Shown here: positions 26,985 through 37,209 of the stretch, in pieces | How positions within the stretch are numbered: position 1 is the first letter of the stretch | How the letters are laid out: each line of letters begins with the position of its first letter | Assembly (NCBI RefSeq): GCF_023008245.1 | Contig: NZ_CP090145.1 | Coordinates: 1,984,001 to 2,048,000 of the forward strand | Reading direction: 5' to 3' | From: Flavobacterium sediminilitoris | GTDB lineage: Bacteria; Bacteroidota; Bacteroidia; Flavobacteriales; Flavobacteriaceae | Length of the DNA: 64,000 nucleotides | Notes under the pieces: generated by a model | Told to the model about the DNA's origin: nothing | The model's input: only the letters and a program-made list of their open reading frames with translations | Database searches by the model: none | Position numbers and translations under genes: made by a program

Positions 26985-27917
26985 TTTTTATTGTTAATTT
27001 TTTGTTAAAAAAATGTTAAAGTACGGCTAAGATAGATATATGTTTAACTAAATAAAAAATAATTGTTCGTTTTTTTTAATGTTTTAGATATAATGCATAA
27101 AAAAACCTTTAAACGGTAAAAAAATATTCTTTTTTTTATAAAATTAGGTTAATTATTGTTTTTTTTAGAAAAGGTAGAGTTGAATTTTGTTAACTCTAAA
27201 ATAGAGAGCAGCTATGTGTGTCTTTTTTGGAGATTTTAAAAGTATGTTTCTCTGTTTTAGGATTGTAGTATGTTTCTGTGTATTTAAAATTTACTAACTT
27301 TTATTTAATAGCGTTTAAAAGTGATGATAGGTAAGAACCTATTTTTTATTGATTTGTTTTGGTGTTTCTGGTTTGAGATAAATTAAATTATTTTTGAAAT
27401 ATATCCTCTGTTTTGAAAAATTGCACAGTCAAAGATTTGTTGTTTTATGCTTTTAAAGGTTAATAGGTGTTTTTTTATTTTAAAAAAGATGGTGTTACGA
27501 GAAGTTTTTTATTCATGAAAGGCTCAAAAAAACATTGTCCAATTATATATATAATTGGACAAGTAATAAAGTGAAGAATTCACGGAAATAGGATGTTAAC
27601 TTAATTTTTAATCTCTTTAGAAAATAAAATAATTTTCTCTTTCTTTTGTTGAAATATTTTTGAATTTATCAGATTTTAAATTTCATTAGAATTATGATAT
27701 TATTTGAAAAGAAAAAAATCGACATTAATCTATAAGCCAAGAATTAATACAATACAATGGTTTTTAAATTAGGTGTTTTCTTTTAATTCTAAGTTTAGAA
27801 TTTAGTGAACCCAATAGTTGTTAAAACTTTTGATTTGAGATAAGTATTGCTTGATTATATCAAGGTACTGAATTTTGACGTTGAAGAATGTCTAGTCGAT
27901 TTTTTATATTTAAACGT
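26985..27917. other. 933-bp AT-rich region without genes
   Basis: No open frame of credible coding character, tRNA or rRNA on either strand. It must carry the upstream signals of the gene starting at 26984. It contains the perfect palindrome at 27535-27562. I looked for degraded gene fragments and recognised none. Confidence 0.55.
27535..27562. repeat. 28-bp perfect palindrome
   Basis: TTGTCCAATTATAT followed by its exact reverse complement, centred at 27548/27549, isolated in a gene-free region. It could form a hairpin or be a dimeric regulator site; no T run follows, so it is a poor terminator. Confidence 0.6.
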
Positions 27918-29330
27918 TTATTTAATTTCTGGATTTTTAGATTTTGTAGTACTTTGTTTTAATGGTGTTGGTCCATAAGGAAGTCTTAAGTCTTCATAAT
28001 AAGAAGTTATATTCCCGCTTGTGTCTTTTGAATTAGCTCTGTTTCCTACAATATGCCAAGAAAAATCAATATTACTTTTTCCGTTATTTAATTCTTTAAC
28101 GAGGAAGCCATTTTTGCTTTTTTCAGAAACATAAACACCATTACATTCTCCTTCTAGTTGTATGAATACTTTTAAAGGGTGATTTGCATCTATTTTTAAT
28201 GAGTTTGCTACAATCTTGTCTAATTCAATGTAGCTTTGTCCGTCGGTTAGCTTTCCAGTTCCATAGTCTTCAAATAAAACTTCGGGTGCTTCAGGACAAA
28301 ACATTACTCTTGGAATATTGTTTTCGTCTGGAATTAATGTGGAAACCACTCCGTTACCTACTATTTTGTAATTTGTTCCTCCTGTTGCTGTAGCATCATT
28401 ATTGTGATTATATTTTAAGCCTACATAACTATAAGAGATTCCTGCAGCAGATGTTCCTGCTGTAAAATATCCTCCGTATAATATTCTTCTTGAAGTTGCT
28501 CCTAATACTGCAATAATTTGTTCGTCCTTGCCTGCTATAGAAGCATAAGCGCTTCCGTTGCTTGTTGCAGCATTATTGTCAGAGTCAAGACTAAAAACTC
28601 CTGCGCTATTTCCGTTATGTGCTGCATTGTTAGGGGCTCCATTTCCTGTATTTCCAAAGATTCCATGTCCATTTACAGCTGAACCTGCAACTCCAGCCCC
28701 TTTATTAGGATATACTCCATTAATTCCGTTTGCGGCAGCTAGTAAGGTTGTTCCGGTTGTATGAGAATTTCGTGCCCAAACTGAATTGGTTATATTGTCG
28801 TTATTTCTAGTAATAAGAGCATCGTTAGTTCCTGCTGCAACAATATCTACTTGTGAGCCAGTGTTTCCAGTGCTGTTGATACCTATGGTACCATTACTAA
28901 GAATTCGCATTCTTTCCAAATTATTGGTGTTGAAATGAAGGTTTACAGCATCTGTTGTTCCTAGGAAATTTGTGCCAGCAGTCGTGCCACTATTTCCAGC
29001 TAGTGACCAATCTAATCCACCTGGAGATCCTGCCAATGCAATCCATTTTGTACCATCCCAATAGTAAAGACCTGGAGCTACATTGTTTGGTGAAGTTCCT
29101 GCTGTGGCTGTATTCCAAACTATTGTTCCGGAAACTAATGCTCCAGTTTGTGGGTTTAGTACCGGTGCAGCAACAGTAGTTGAGGTTAATGCTACTCTTG
29201 GAGGTATAAAACCGTGTATAGTAGAACTTATATCTAATGCTCCTGTTGGGGTTGTAGTACCGATTCCTACTTGACTGTGTGCTAGTGATACACTAAAAAA
29301 AAATAATCCAATAAGTATTTGTTTTTTCAT
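27918..29330 (-). CDS. Secreted 'VGIGTTTPTGALDI' repeat-rich surface protein
   Basis: The 470-residue product has a signal peptide (1-19, cleavage after LAHS). The mature start QVGIGTTTPTGALDI is a widespread Bacteroidota N-terminus of surface proteins that resemble phage tail-fibre collars. A low-complexity Gly/Asn/Thr-rich middle follows (about 100-290), with LYYWDGTKWIALAG near residue 88. The C-terminal ~130 residues (PEVLFEDYGTGKLTDGQSYIELD onward, pattern VFIQLEGECNGVYVSEK) are a conserved beta-rich block of unknown role. No T9SS sorting domain of type A or B is obvious, so whether it remains at the surface is unclear. Confidence 0.75.
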   Translation of the reverse strand: MKKQILIGLFFFSVSLAHSQVGIGTTTPTGALDISSTIHGFIPPRVALTSTTVAAPVLNPQTGALVSGTIVWNTATAGTSPNNVAPGLYYWDGTKWIALAGSPGGLDWSLAGNSGTTAGTNFLGTTDAVNLHFNTNNLERMRILSNGTIGINSTGNTGSQVDIVAAGTNDALITRNNDNITNSVWARNSHTTGTTLLAAANGINGVYPNKGAGVAGSAVNGHGIFGNTGNGAPNNAAHNGNSAGVFSLDSDNNAATSNGSAYASIAGKDEQIIAVLGATSRRILYGGYFTAGTSAAGISYSYVGLKYNHNNDATATGGTNYKIVGNGVVSTLIPDENNIPRVMFCPEAPEVLFEDYGTGKLTDGQSYIELDKIVANSLKIDANHPLKVFIQLEGECNGVYVSEKSKNGFLVKELNNGKSNIDFSWHIVGNRANSKDTSGNITSYYEDLRLPYGPTPLKQSTTKSKNPEIK

Positions 29331-29589
29331 TGTTAAATATGTTTTTGATATTAAGGTTAGTTATCGTAAATATAAAAATTAAAACTTAATTAATAATTAT
29401 ATTAAAATTGTCATTTTTGTTAAAGTTTTAATTGATAAAGATTAACGTTGTTGAAAGTGTATCATGACTTTAGGTAGGTTTTTGTTTCTTTCTAAAGGGA
29501 TACTGATAAATAGTTGGTGGAGATAATTAAAAGTGATGTGAGATTTGAAAAATAAAAATAATTTTAATGCGTAGATGATTATTTTTTGT

Positions 29590-29597
29590 TATTTTTG
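29590..29597 (+). promoter_or_regulatory. -7 box (TATTTTTG) for the gene starting at 29630
   Basis: Perfect TAnnTTTG match 32 bp before the ATG. Confidence 0.5.
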
Positions 29598-29629
29598 TAG
29601 CGTACTGAAATGAAGTTAAATTATTGAAT

Positions 29630-31549
29630 ATGAAAAAAATACTACTAATCTTTGGGGTTGTATATTTGGGTTTGTTAGATCTAAATGCACAAATGTATGT
29701 TAGTCCAAACAGTTATGTGTTTGTGAATGATCAATATGTTTATGTCACTCAAGATGTTAATCTTGCAAATAACGGTAATTTCTATTTAAGGAATTCATCA
29801 CAATTACTTCAAGGAACTTCTGGAAGTGGGACTAATACAGGTTTAGGAAATTTGTCGATTTTTCAAGAAGGAACATCTAATAATTTTGGATATAACTATT
29901 GGTGTTCTCCAGTAGGGGTTCCATCTGCATCAACTGGAAATTCAAGTTTTGGAATTACAAGGTTGTTTAGGCCTACTACAATAACAACAAGTGTAGCTCC
30001 AACCATTTTACCTGCTGGACAAAGTAATGGGGTTGCGACTAATTCATCACTGTCAATTGCTCAAAAATGGATTTATAAATTTGTACAATCAAATCAATAC
30101 GGTCAATGGACGTATGTTGGTAATGCAAATACAATTGCTCCTGGTGAAGGATTTACTATGAAAGGTGTTTCTGGTAGTGATAATACAGTTGCAGATGTAA
30201 CAGAAGGAAAAGAAAATAACCCATCAAATAATCAAAGGTATGATTTTAGAGGATTACCAAATGATGGAACTATTAATATTCCAGTAGGTAACTCTGCTGG
30301 ACCAAATCCAAATAGAACATTAACAGGAAACCCTTATCCTTCAGCTATAAATTTAAATTTATTTTTGTTGGAAAATAGCGGATATACAGTGGATTATTCA
30401 ACAGGAGCTGTTACTTCTGGAGGTTCTGCTGTTATTGATGGAAACGCTTATTTTTGGGAACATTCAAAATCAGCCAATTCTCATTTATTAATAAATTATG
30501 TAGGAGGTTATGGTACTTATGCTCCTAATAATGTAAATGCGTTTTCGCCAGGAACATATACTGCTCCTACATGGAATACATACAATGAGGATGGAACATT
30601 AAATGTAACAGGAGCTTCAAGTGGTAGCACATATAAAAGAATGTTTGCTCCAGTAGGACAAGGTTTTAAAGTACAAGGTGTTGTAGCTTCTGGAAATGCT
30701 CAAATGAAAAATATTTACAGAGTTTTTACAAAAGAAAGTGTTGCAAATAACTCGCAATTTGAACGTGTAGTAAATTCAACTGCTTCTGTTCAAAGTGATA
30801 AATGGGAAAATGTTCCTAACGTTGCAGGTGTAGACTATACACAGTTTTCAAAAAGAGAAGTGCCTCAGTTTAAGATTCATACAATTATGAATAATCAATA
30901 TACTAGAGAAACGGCTGTTGCTTTTAATAATAATGCGACTGATGGTTTTGATTTAGTAATGGATGCTGTTACTTCTGAGTCTACTTTGCCAAAAGATGTT
31001 TACTTTCCGTTAGATGGAAATAAGCAGTTTGTTATTAATACGTTAGCTTTTGATGAGGATAAAAAAATACCTTTAGCATTTAAAGCAGATGAGGAAACAA
31101 CATTTACTATTACTGTGTCAGAATTGATTAATTTTGATTTAGCTGATAATATTTATGTTCATGATAAAGTAGCAGATACATATCATGATATTAAAAACAG
31201 TACTTTTAGTGCAGATTTACCAGCAGGAGTTAATAAAGATCGTTTTGAAATTACATTTAAAGATGCTAATAATACTTTAGTGAATCCAAGCGAAATTGCT
31301 AATACTTTTCAAGTGTATCAAAATAATGATAATAGCAGCTTAACAATATTTAATTCTCTGAATAAAGATGTAGTTTCATTAAATTTATATGATGTAACAG
31401 GTAAAAGAGTTATTAGTAAATATAATTTAGGAACTGATGAGCAATATGAAATTTCAACATCTGGATTAAGTGATGGGATATATATAGTTAAATTAGAAAC
31501 TAAAGACAATCTTAATGTTGATAAAAAAGTTTCTATTTATAAAAAATAA
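29630..31549 (+). CDS. T9SS type A secreted protein
   Basis: I take the ATG at 29630 (MKKILLIFGVVYLGLL) as the start; an in-frame TTG two codons earlier is less likely. The 639-residue product has a signal peptide ending near LNA. The body shares with the protein at 23394 the pattern YNYWCSPVG, LTGNPYPSAINLNLFL and GQGFKVQG, so the two are paralogous in this region. The C-terminal ~75 residues are a type A T9SS sorting domain (VVSLNLYDVTGKRVISKYN, SDGIYIVKLET). Function is unknown; a surface or matrix protein is likely. An intrinsic terminator follows at 31579. Confidence 0.85.
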   Translation: MKKILLIFGVVYLGLLDLNAQMYVSPNSYVFVNDQYVYVTQDVNLANNGNFYLRNSSQLLQGTSGSGTNTGLGNLSIFQEGTSNNFGYNYWCSPVGVPSASTGNSSFGITRLFRPTTITTSVAPTILPAGQSNGVATNSSLSIAQKWIYKFVQSNQYGQWTYVGNANTIAPGEGFTMKGVSGSDNTVADVTEGKENNPSNNQRYDFRGLPNDGTINIPVGNSAGPNPNRTLTGNPYPSAINLNLFLLENSGYTVDYSTGAVTSGGSAVIDGNAYFWEHSKSANSHLLINYVGGYGTYAPNNVNAFSPGTYTAPTWNTYNEDGTLNVTGASSGSTYKRMFAPVGQGFKVQGVVASGNAQMKNIYRVFTKESVANNSQFERVVNSTASVQSDKWENVPNVAGVDYTQFSKREVPQFKIHTIMNNQYTRETAVAFNNNATDGFDLVMDAVTSESTLPKDVYFPLDGNKQFVINTLAFDEDKKIPLAFKADEETTFTITVSELINFDLADNIYVHDKVADTYHDIKNSTFSADLPAGVNKDRFEITFKDANNTLVNPSEIANTFQVYQNNDNSSLTIFNSLNKDVVSLNLYDVTGKRVISKYNLGTDEQYEISTSGLSDGIYIVKLETKDNLNVDKKVSIYKK

Positions 31550-31578
31550 GTAGAAAAATAAAAAAGATAGATACATTG

Positions 31579-31604
31579 AACCTCGATTTTTATCGGGGTT
31601 TTTT
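31579..31604 (+). terminator. Intrinsic terminator after the T9SS protein gene
   Basis: AACCTCGAT / ATCGGGGTT (9 bp with one G-U pair), 4-nt loop, then TTTT. It abuts the -7 box of the next gene at 31607. Confidence 0.8.
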
Positions 31605-31606
31605 GT

Positions 31607-31613
31607 TATTTTG
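31607..31613 (+). promoter_or_regulatory. -7-like box (TATTTTG) just before the PLP deaminase gene
   Basis: Close match to TAnnTTTG (one T short), only 4 bp before the proposed GTG start, so the mRNA could start at or near the start codon. Confidence 0.4.
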
Positions 31614-31617
31614 CAGT

Positions 31618-32511
31618 GTGAACGAAAAAATTAATTTGCAACTACCCAATAATATCGAACTCTATATTAAGAGAGATGATTTGTTGCATCCTTTAATATC
31701 TGGAAATAAGTTTAGAAAATTAAAATACAACATCAAAGAAGCCAAAAAAGAAGAAGCAAAATTATTAATAACATTTGGAGGAGCTTATTCAAACCATATT
31801 TTAGCAACTGCAGCAGCAGGTAAGGAATATGGATTGAATACTTTAGGAATTATAAGAGGAGATGAATTACAAAATAAAATAATAGAAAACCCTACATTGT
31901 TATATGCTCAAGAAATGGGTATGAATTTTGAATTTATTTCTAGAGAGGCTTTTTCAAAGAAAGAAGATATTTCGTTTTTAAATGAGCTTAAAAGAAAGTA
32001 TGGAAATAGCTACATCTTGCCAGAAGGAGGAACAAATGAATTAGCAATTAAAGGATGTGAAGAAATTTTAACAAAAGATGATGCGATCTTTGATTATGTA
32101 TGTTGTGCAGTAGGAACAGGTGGTACAATTTCAGGAATAATAAATTCATCAAGGGACCATCAAAAAATAATAGGTTTTTCTGCTTTAAAAGGAGACTTTT
32201 TATCTGATGTAATTTGTAAATTTGTAACCAAGAAAAATTGGAATGTAAATTCAGATTATCACTTTGGAGGATATGGGAAAATAACAGATGAGTTGATTAT
32301 TTTTTTAAATGATTTTTATGATACAACAAGAATTCCTTTAGATCCAATTTATACAGGTAAAATGGTTTACGGTGTTTTAGAGTTAATAAAACAGAAAGTG
32401 TTTCCAGATAATTCTAAGATATTGTTAATTCATACTGGTGGTTTACAAGGGATAATGGGAATTAATCAAATTCGAAAGAAAAAAAATAAAACAATATTAA
32501 AATACTTATGA
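31618..32511 (+). CDS. PLP-dependent ACC deaminase/D-cysteine desulfhydrase family protein
   Basis: The 297-residue product has the family pattern: [22 protein letters not shown] with the PLP lysine in [44 protein letters not shown], and the phosphate loop [10 protein letters not shown]. Members cleave 1-aminocyclopropane-1-carboxylate or D-cysteine; which substrate applies cannot be told. The frame is open from an ATG at 31576, but that start lies inside the upstream terminator. The GTG at 31618 ([10 protein letters not shown]) fits the family N-terminus better. The gene ends by ATGA overlap with the next gene. Confidence 0.85.
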   Translation: MNEKINLQLPNNIELYIKRDDLLHPLISGNKFRKLKYNIKEAKKEEAKLLITFGGAYSNHILATAAAGKEYGLNTLGIIRGDELQNKIIENPTLLYAQEMGMNFEFISREAFSKKEDISFLNELKRKYGNSYILPEGGTNELAIKGCEEILTKDDAIFDYVCCAVGTGGTISGIINSSRDHQKIIGFSALKGDFLSDVICKFVTKKNWNVNSDYHFGGYGKITDELIIFLNDFYDTTRIPLDPIYTGKMVYGVLELIKQKVFPDNSKILLIHTGGLQGIMGINQIRKKKNKTILKYL

Positions 32512-33374
32512 TTAAGAAAATAGTTTATGTTTTTATAGTAATCCTAATTACTAGTTGTGGTACTTCGAAGAATAGAAAAGGAAGTAAATCAAGTGGGAAA
32601 ACATCAGTTGAAAACACTACTCCTAGAAAGAAAACAACTGTTACTACACGAAAAGTAGTGACTCAAAAGCCAGCTAATACATCTAACACTTCAACCGAAG
32701 AATTAGAAGCTACTTCAAAAGTTTCTGCAACATATAGTAATGTACAGGATTATATTGTCAGTTTTAAAGAAATTGCAAAACAAAACATGAAAGAATATGG
32801 AATTCCAGCGAGTATAACTTTAGCACAAGGAATTTTAGAATCAGGAGCAGGAAACGGTAGATTGTCTAGAGAAGCTAATAATCATTTTGGAATAAAATGT
32901 CATAAAGAATGGAATGGACCTTCAATATCACATGATGATGATGCCGCTCAAGAATGTTTTAGAAAATATAGTGATCCAGCAGAATCTTATAGAGATCATT
33001 CTTTGTTTTTAACATCAAGAAGTAGATACAGTAGCCTTTTTAATTTAGATAAAAGAGATTACAATGGATGGGCTAAAGGCTTAAAATCGGCAGGTTATGC
33101 GACAGATCCTAAATATCCAGCAAAGTTAATTGGAATTATTGAGAGATATGAATTGTATCAATATGATAATGAGATTTTAAACACAGAAAAAGGAGAATTG
33201 TTAGAAAGAAGTGAAATAGAATCGAGTACTAAAGATTTTTCTTATACAGTTCAAAAAGGAGATACATTGTATTCATTATCAAAAAAATTCAATATTTCTG
33301 TTGATGAATTGAAAAAGAAAAATAGATTAAATGATAATTCATTATCAATAGGTCAGAAATTAAAAATAAAATAA
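32508..33374 (+). CDS. Lipoprotein glucosaminidase with LysM domain
   Basis: The 288-residue product has a lipoprotein signal ([10 protein letters not shown], Cys17) and a Ser/Thr/Lys-rich linker to about residue 75. A glucosaminidase (FlgJ-like, GH73) domain spans about 80-215; [30 protein letters not shown] (pattern only; catalytic Glu in GILESG, then NNHFGIKC) is diagnostic. A C-terminal LysM peptidoglycan-binding domain begins [19 protein letters not shown]. It should hydrolyse peptidoglycan glycan strands from the periplasm or outer membrane. Its start overlaps the preceding stop (ATGA) and its end overlaps the hemL start, so the three genes form one operon. Confidence 0.9.
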   Translation: MIKKIVYVFIVILITSCGTSKNRKGSKSSGKTSVENTTPRKKTTVTTRKVVTQKPANTSNTSTEELEATSKVSATYSNVQDYIVSFKEIAKQNMKEYGIPASITLAQGILESGAGNGRLSREANNHFGIKCHKEWNGPSISHDDDAAQECFRKYSDPAESYRDHSLFLTSRSRYSSLFNLDKRDYNGWAKGLKSAGYATDPKYPAKLIGIIERYELYQYDNEILNTEKGELLERSEIESSTKDFSYTVQKGDTLYSLSKKFNISVDELKKKNRLNDNSLSIGQKLKIK

Positions 33375-34660
33375 TGTTATATAAAAGAAGTAGCGAATTA
33401 TTTGTTGAAGCAAACAAAGTAATTCCTGGAGGTGTAAATTCTCCTGTAAGAGCTTTTAAAGCAGTTGGAGGAACACCAATATTTATTAAAGAAGCAAAAG
33501 GGCCATATTTATATGATGAAGATGGTAATAAATATATAGACTATATTAATTCATGGGGACCAATGATTTTAGGTCATGCTTATGAACCAGTAGTAAATGC
33601 AGTAATTGAAAGAGCTAAAAAAGGAACTTCTTTTGGAACCCCTACAGAGTTGGAAACTAAAATTGCTGAATTAGCTGTTTCAATGGTGCCAAATATTGAT
33701 AAAATTCGTTTTGTTAGTTCAGGAACAGAAGCTTGTATGAGTGCTATTCGATTAGCAAGAGGCTTTACTAAAAAAGAGAAAATAATTAAATTTTCAGGAT
33801 GCTATCATGGACATTCAGATTCTTTTTTAATTGCAGCAGGAAGTGGAGCTAGTACGTTTGGAATACCAAATAGTCCTGGTGTAACAGAAGGAACCGCAAA
33901 AGATACTTTATTAGCAAAATATAACGACATTGAAAATGTAAAAGCGCTATTTGAATCGAATAAAAACGAAATTGCAGCTTTAATTATAGAACCTGTTGCA
34001 GGAAATATGGGATGTATTCCTCCTCAGAATGAATTTTTAAGACAATTAAGAGAAGTTTGTACTCAAAACAAATGTTTGTTAATATTTGATGAAGTTATGA
34101 CTGGATTCCGCTTAGCAAAAGGCGGAGCACAAGAACTTTTTAATGTTGATGCTGATATTGTTTGTTTTGGGAAAGTAATAGGTGGAGGTTTACCTGTTGG
34201 TGCTTTTGCTGCAAGAGAGGAAATTATGAATTATCTTTCTCCTTTAGGACCAGTATATCAAGCAGGAACATTATCGGGAAATCCGTTAGCAATGGCTGCG
34301 GGATATGAAATGCTAAAGGCGTTAAATAATAATGCTATTATTTTTGATAGATTAGAAGAGAAAACAGCCTATTTAGAAAAAGGAATTCATAAAGTATTAA
34401 CAGCTAAAAATATTGTTTATACTATAAATAGAGTTGGTTCAATGATTTCTGTACATTTCGATAAAGGAGCAGTTTATGACTTCGAGACTGCTAAAAATGG
34501 TGATAATGATACTTTTAAGAAATTTTTTCATGGATTGCTTAGGAAAGGAGTTTATATTGCTCCTTCTGCTTATGAGACTTGGTTCATTACAGACGCTTTA
34601 ACCTATGAAGATTTAGATTATACAATTAGAGCAATTGATGAAGTTGCAGATGAATTATAA
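33374..34660 (+). CDS. hemL: Glutamate-1-semialdehyde 2,1-aminomutase
   Basis: Forms 5-aminolevulinate from glutamate-1-semialdehyde in the C5 tetrapyrrole pathway. The 428-residue length is standard. The PLP lysine is Lys267 in [53 protein letters not shown] and [10 protein letters not shown] are family signatures. The start overlaps the preceding stop codon (TAATG). A bidirectional terminator separates it from the convergent CAP-domain gene. Confidence 0.96.
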   Translation: MLYKRSSELFVEANKVIPGGVNSPVRAFKAVGGTPIFIKEAKGPYLYDEDGNKYIDYINSWGPMILGHAYEPVVNAVIERAKKGTSFGTPTELETKIAELAVSMVPNIDKIRFVSSGTEACMSAIRLARGFTKKEKIIKFSGCYHGHSDSFLIAAGSGASTFGIPNSPGVTEGTAKDTLLAKYNDIENVKALFESNKNEIAALIIEPVAGNMGCIPPQNEFLRQLREVCTQNKCLLIFDEVMTGFRLAKGGAQELFNVDADIVCFGKVIGGGLPVGAFAAREEIMNYLSPLGPVYQAGTLSGNPLAMAAGYEMLKALNNNAIIFDRLEEKTAYLEKGIHKVLTAKNIVYTINRVGSMISVHFDKGAVYDFETAKNGDNDTFKKFFHGLLRKGVYIAPSAYETWFITDALTYEDLDYTIRAIDEVADEL

Positions 34661-34666
34661 TGTTTT

Positions 34667-34690
34667 AAAAGCCTCATTTTTGAGGCTTTT
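34667..34690. terminator. Bidirectional intrinsic terminator
   Basis: AAAAGCCTCA / TGAGGCTTTT, 10-bp perfect stem with a 4-nt loop between the convergent hemL and CAP-domain genes, with T runs on both strands. Confidence 0.9.
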
Positions 34691-34691
34691 T

Positions 34692-37139
34692 TTAATTACA
34701 TTTTTTACAAAACTCATTTTTAATTGTAATATTCCGTAATAGGTTTTTATTTTCTTTTTGCCAATTGCACCAAGCATTTTTGTTTAATTGATATGCTTTT
34801 TTTAGAATATACTCTAATTCTGATTTATTTTTATCATTGTCAATAACAGGATAAGTTTGTGCTAATAAAAGAGCTTCTTCTTTAGTAAAAGTAGGCTTTT
34901 TCATTTCTGCTTTTAATAATGTTATTGTTCTATGATAGTTGCTCCAATGATTTAGAAATAACCCAAAATTTACCCTGTCTTTAGTTGATTTGATATTGTT
35001 TTTAAAACTATTATACACTTTGGTAAAATAATAATTAATTCCATTGTAATCATTAGTATGATTAGAATAATATAAAGCAACATAGTTGTAATTCGCAGTT
35101 AAATCTAAATTAGGCTGAAACAATGAAAAGTTGTTTTCTAATGTTTTAGGTTTAGTTACATTGGCTAATTTAGTAGTTGAAACATCCCAAGTATGAAGTA
35201 GATTTTCATTGGTAACACAGTATAAATTCAATAAATTTAGTTGAGTATCTTTATTAAAAGAGTCGAATTGAGTCAACCAATGTTTTAAGAATCGTACGGT
35301 TTTAAAGCGATCATATTGATGATTTTTGATAAGTGCAGCACATGCATTTTGAACTAATTTTTGGTTAGTCATTAATTCATTAAATACAATTTCATCAAAT
35401 ATTGCATAGCAAAAATCAACATCATAAAGTTTTGCAAGAGCTAAGTTTGCTCTATTATAATCTTTTTCAAGAATACCTGTACGTAAATTAATTTCATAAA
35501 GAAATTGAAGATATAATTTGTTATTAGGATTATTCGTTGTTATTTCTCCATAATAATTAGCTATGAGTTTTGAAACACGTTGTTTGTCTAAATAATCATT
35601 CCAAGTTGTCTTATTTGCATTGATGTAGCTTCTAATTTCTTCTTTCGATTTTGTTGCTAATTCGCCTAAGTTCTCCATTTCAAGTTGAATGTAGCAAGTC
35701 TCCCAATTTTCTTCAGCAATTATTTTTGAAGGTTTAATAGTTATATCTAAATTTTCTTTGCCATAATTTTCTATTGCAATAGCTCTTTCTTGATGTAATT
35801 TTTTATTCAATTCTTCTTTTCCTTCTATAGAACTATAACTATAAATTTGGGTAGAATGAATAGTTTCATTTATAAATGTAAAAGGTTCTTCAATCTTTTC
35901 TTCCGAATATTCAATTTCAGAAAATAAGATTGAGTCTTTATTTGCAACTACTTTATTAAAATTCTCGGAAATTAAAGTATCAAATTGAATAACAATTTCA
36001 TCATCTGAAATTTTATCAATGTTAAAATATTCATCAGTGTTTTTAAATTTTTCAACAATTTCATTTCGCTCAAAAGCAAAAGAATGTTCTTCAGTTCTAA
36101 TAATTCCTTTATTGCTTAGGGTTGTATTTTTAGGAATTTCTACTATTGGATTTATAGGGAATAGAGATATAGATTTTGATTTAATATCATGTGGAACAAT
36201 ATATTCACAAGCACAATTTGTGAAAATAAAAATAATGTTTAATGTAACGCTTCTTTCTTTTAAATGTTCAGGTACTTTACCTACTTTAGTGATTATTTTG
36301 TGTTTGTTTTCAGCGGTGTTGTTAGCTAGCAACTCGTCTCTATAAATAGGTTTTGAAAGTACTCCATCATAAATTGGTGATATGTCAAAATTGTTTTTTG
36401 AACCACATTGTAATTGACTTTCTTCAACAAAATCAATTGCTATAGCATCACTAGGGTTTTTAAAAATTTCTTTAAAAGTTTTAATGTCGTGGTAATAAAG
36501 TATTACATCATCTCCTTCAATTTGAAGACCATTGCTTATGTGTATTTTATCATTTAAATCAACATTCTTACAATAAATACTTTTTTCAGATAGTCCAAAA
36601 GCGTTGTTTGATAATTGATTTGGAATTACAACACCTTTTGCTCCAAATACATTGGTAGCATATAAACGTCTGGTTTTTTTATCGAATGAAAAAGCAATAC
36701 CTGCTAATTCATAATTTGAATTAATTATGTTTTTATAATGTGGAGGCGATTTTTTCCATTGTATAAAGACTTTCTTTGCTAAAGCAAGAATATCTGTTTT
36801 AGAATAGTGTTTTACATCTATAGTAGTATAAAGTACATTTTCTCCAAATACATTAAAATCATTTCCTTGATAATATTTTATACGGTCTTTCGGGAATTTT
36901 TTGTCAATAACCTTTTGTTCATGAGATAATATATTTTTCTCATTCATATAAATACTATGATCTTGAGCGGCTTTGAATAATATTGCATCTTCCTTTAATT
37001 CGTCTAGTTTTAATATTTTTCTGTGCGAATTAATTTGTTTCAAGACTTCATCACTTAGCTGATTATAATCAATAATTAGTTCTTGTGCTGAAATAGAGGA
37101 AAATGTTAGAAAAAGTAATAGGGACAAAATTTTACACAT
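34692..37139 (-). CDS. CAP (SCP/PR-1) domain secreted protein, long C-terminus of unknown role
   Basis: The 815-residue product has a signal peptide (1-18, cleavage after SISA). A CAP domain lies at about 30-175: INSHRKILKLDEL, the His pair motif AAQDHSIYM with LSHEQ, GENVLY, and WKKSPPHYKNIIN. CAP domains in bacteria have varied, mostly unproven roles, including proteolysis, lipid binding and matrix functions. The remaining ~640 residues match no domain I recognise; the last third (about 560-800) looks alpha-helical and resembles a helical-repeat scaffold. No T9SS sorting domain is seen, so a periplasmic or surface location is open. Confidence 0.75.
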   Translation of the reverse strand: MCKILSLLLFLTFSSISAQELIIDYNQLSDEVLKQINSHRKILKLDELKEDAILFKAAQDHSIYMNEKNILSHEQKVIDKKFPKDRIKYYQGNDFNVFGENVLYTTIDVKHYSKTDILALAKKVFIQWKKSPPHYKNIINSNYELAGIAFSFDKKTRRLYATNVFGAKGVVIPNQLSNNAFGLSEKSIYCKNVDLNDKIHISNGLQIEGDDVILYYHDIKTFKEIFKNPSDAIAIDFVEESQLQCGSKNNFDISPIYDGVLSKPIYRDELLANNTAENKHKIITKVGKVPEHLKERSVTLNIIFIFTNCACEYIVPHDIKSKSISLFPINPIVEIPKNTTLSNKGIIRTEEHSFAFERNEIVEKFKNTDEYFNIDKISDDEIVIQFDTLISENFNKVVANKDSILFSEIEYSEEKIEEPFTFINETIHSTQIYSYSSIEGKEELNKKLHQERAIAIENYGKENLDITIKPSKIIAEENWETCYIQLEMENLGELATKSKEEIRSYINANKTTWNDYLDKQRVSKLIANYYGEITTNNPNNKLYLQFLYEINLRTGILEKDYNRANLALAKLYDVDFCYAIFDEIVFNELMTNQKLVQNACAALIKNHQYDRFKTVRFLKHWLTQFDSFNKDTQLNLLNLYCVTNENLLHTWDVSTTKLANVTKPKTLENNFSLFQPNLDLTANYNYVALYYSNHTNDYNGINYYFTKVYNSFKNNIKSTKDRVNFGLFLNHWSNYHRTITLLKAEMKKPTFTKEEALLLAQTYPVIDNDKNKSELEYILKKAYQLNKNAWCNWQKENKNLLRNITIKNEFCKKCN

Positions 37140-37209
37140 ACAAAAGTCTTTTTCTTACAAAATCAAATTCTATGCCAATTGTTAATGAATTGTTAAGATG
37201 AGATTTAAC

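Noticed and set aside
27240..27900. Possible decayed gene between two secreted-protein genes
   Set aside because: I read all frames and found no stretch resembling a known protein.
31576..31617. ATG start for the PLP deaminase at 31576
   Set aside because: It lies within the terminator of the upstream gene and adds residues foreign to the family.
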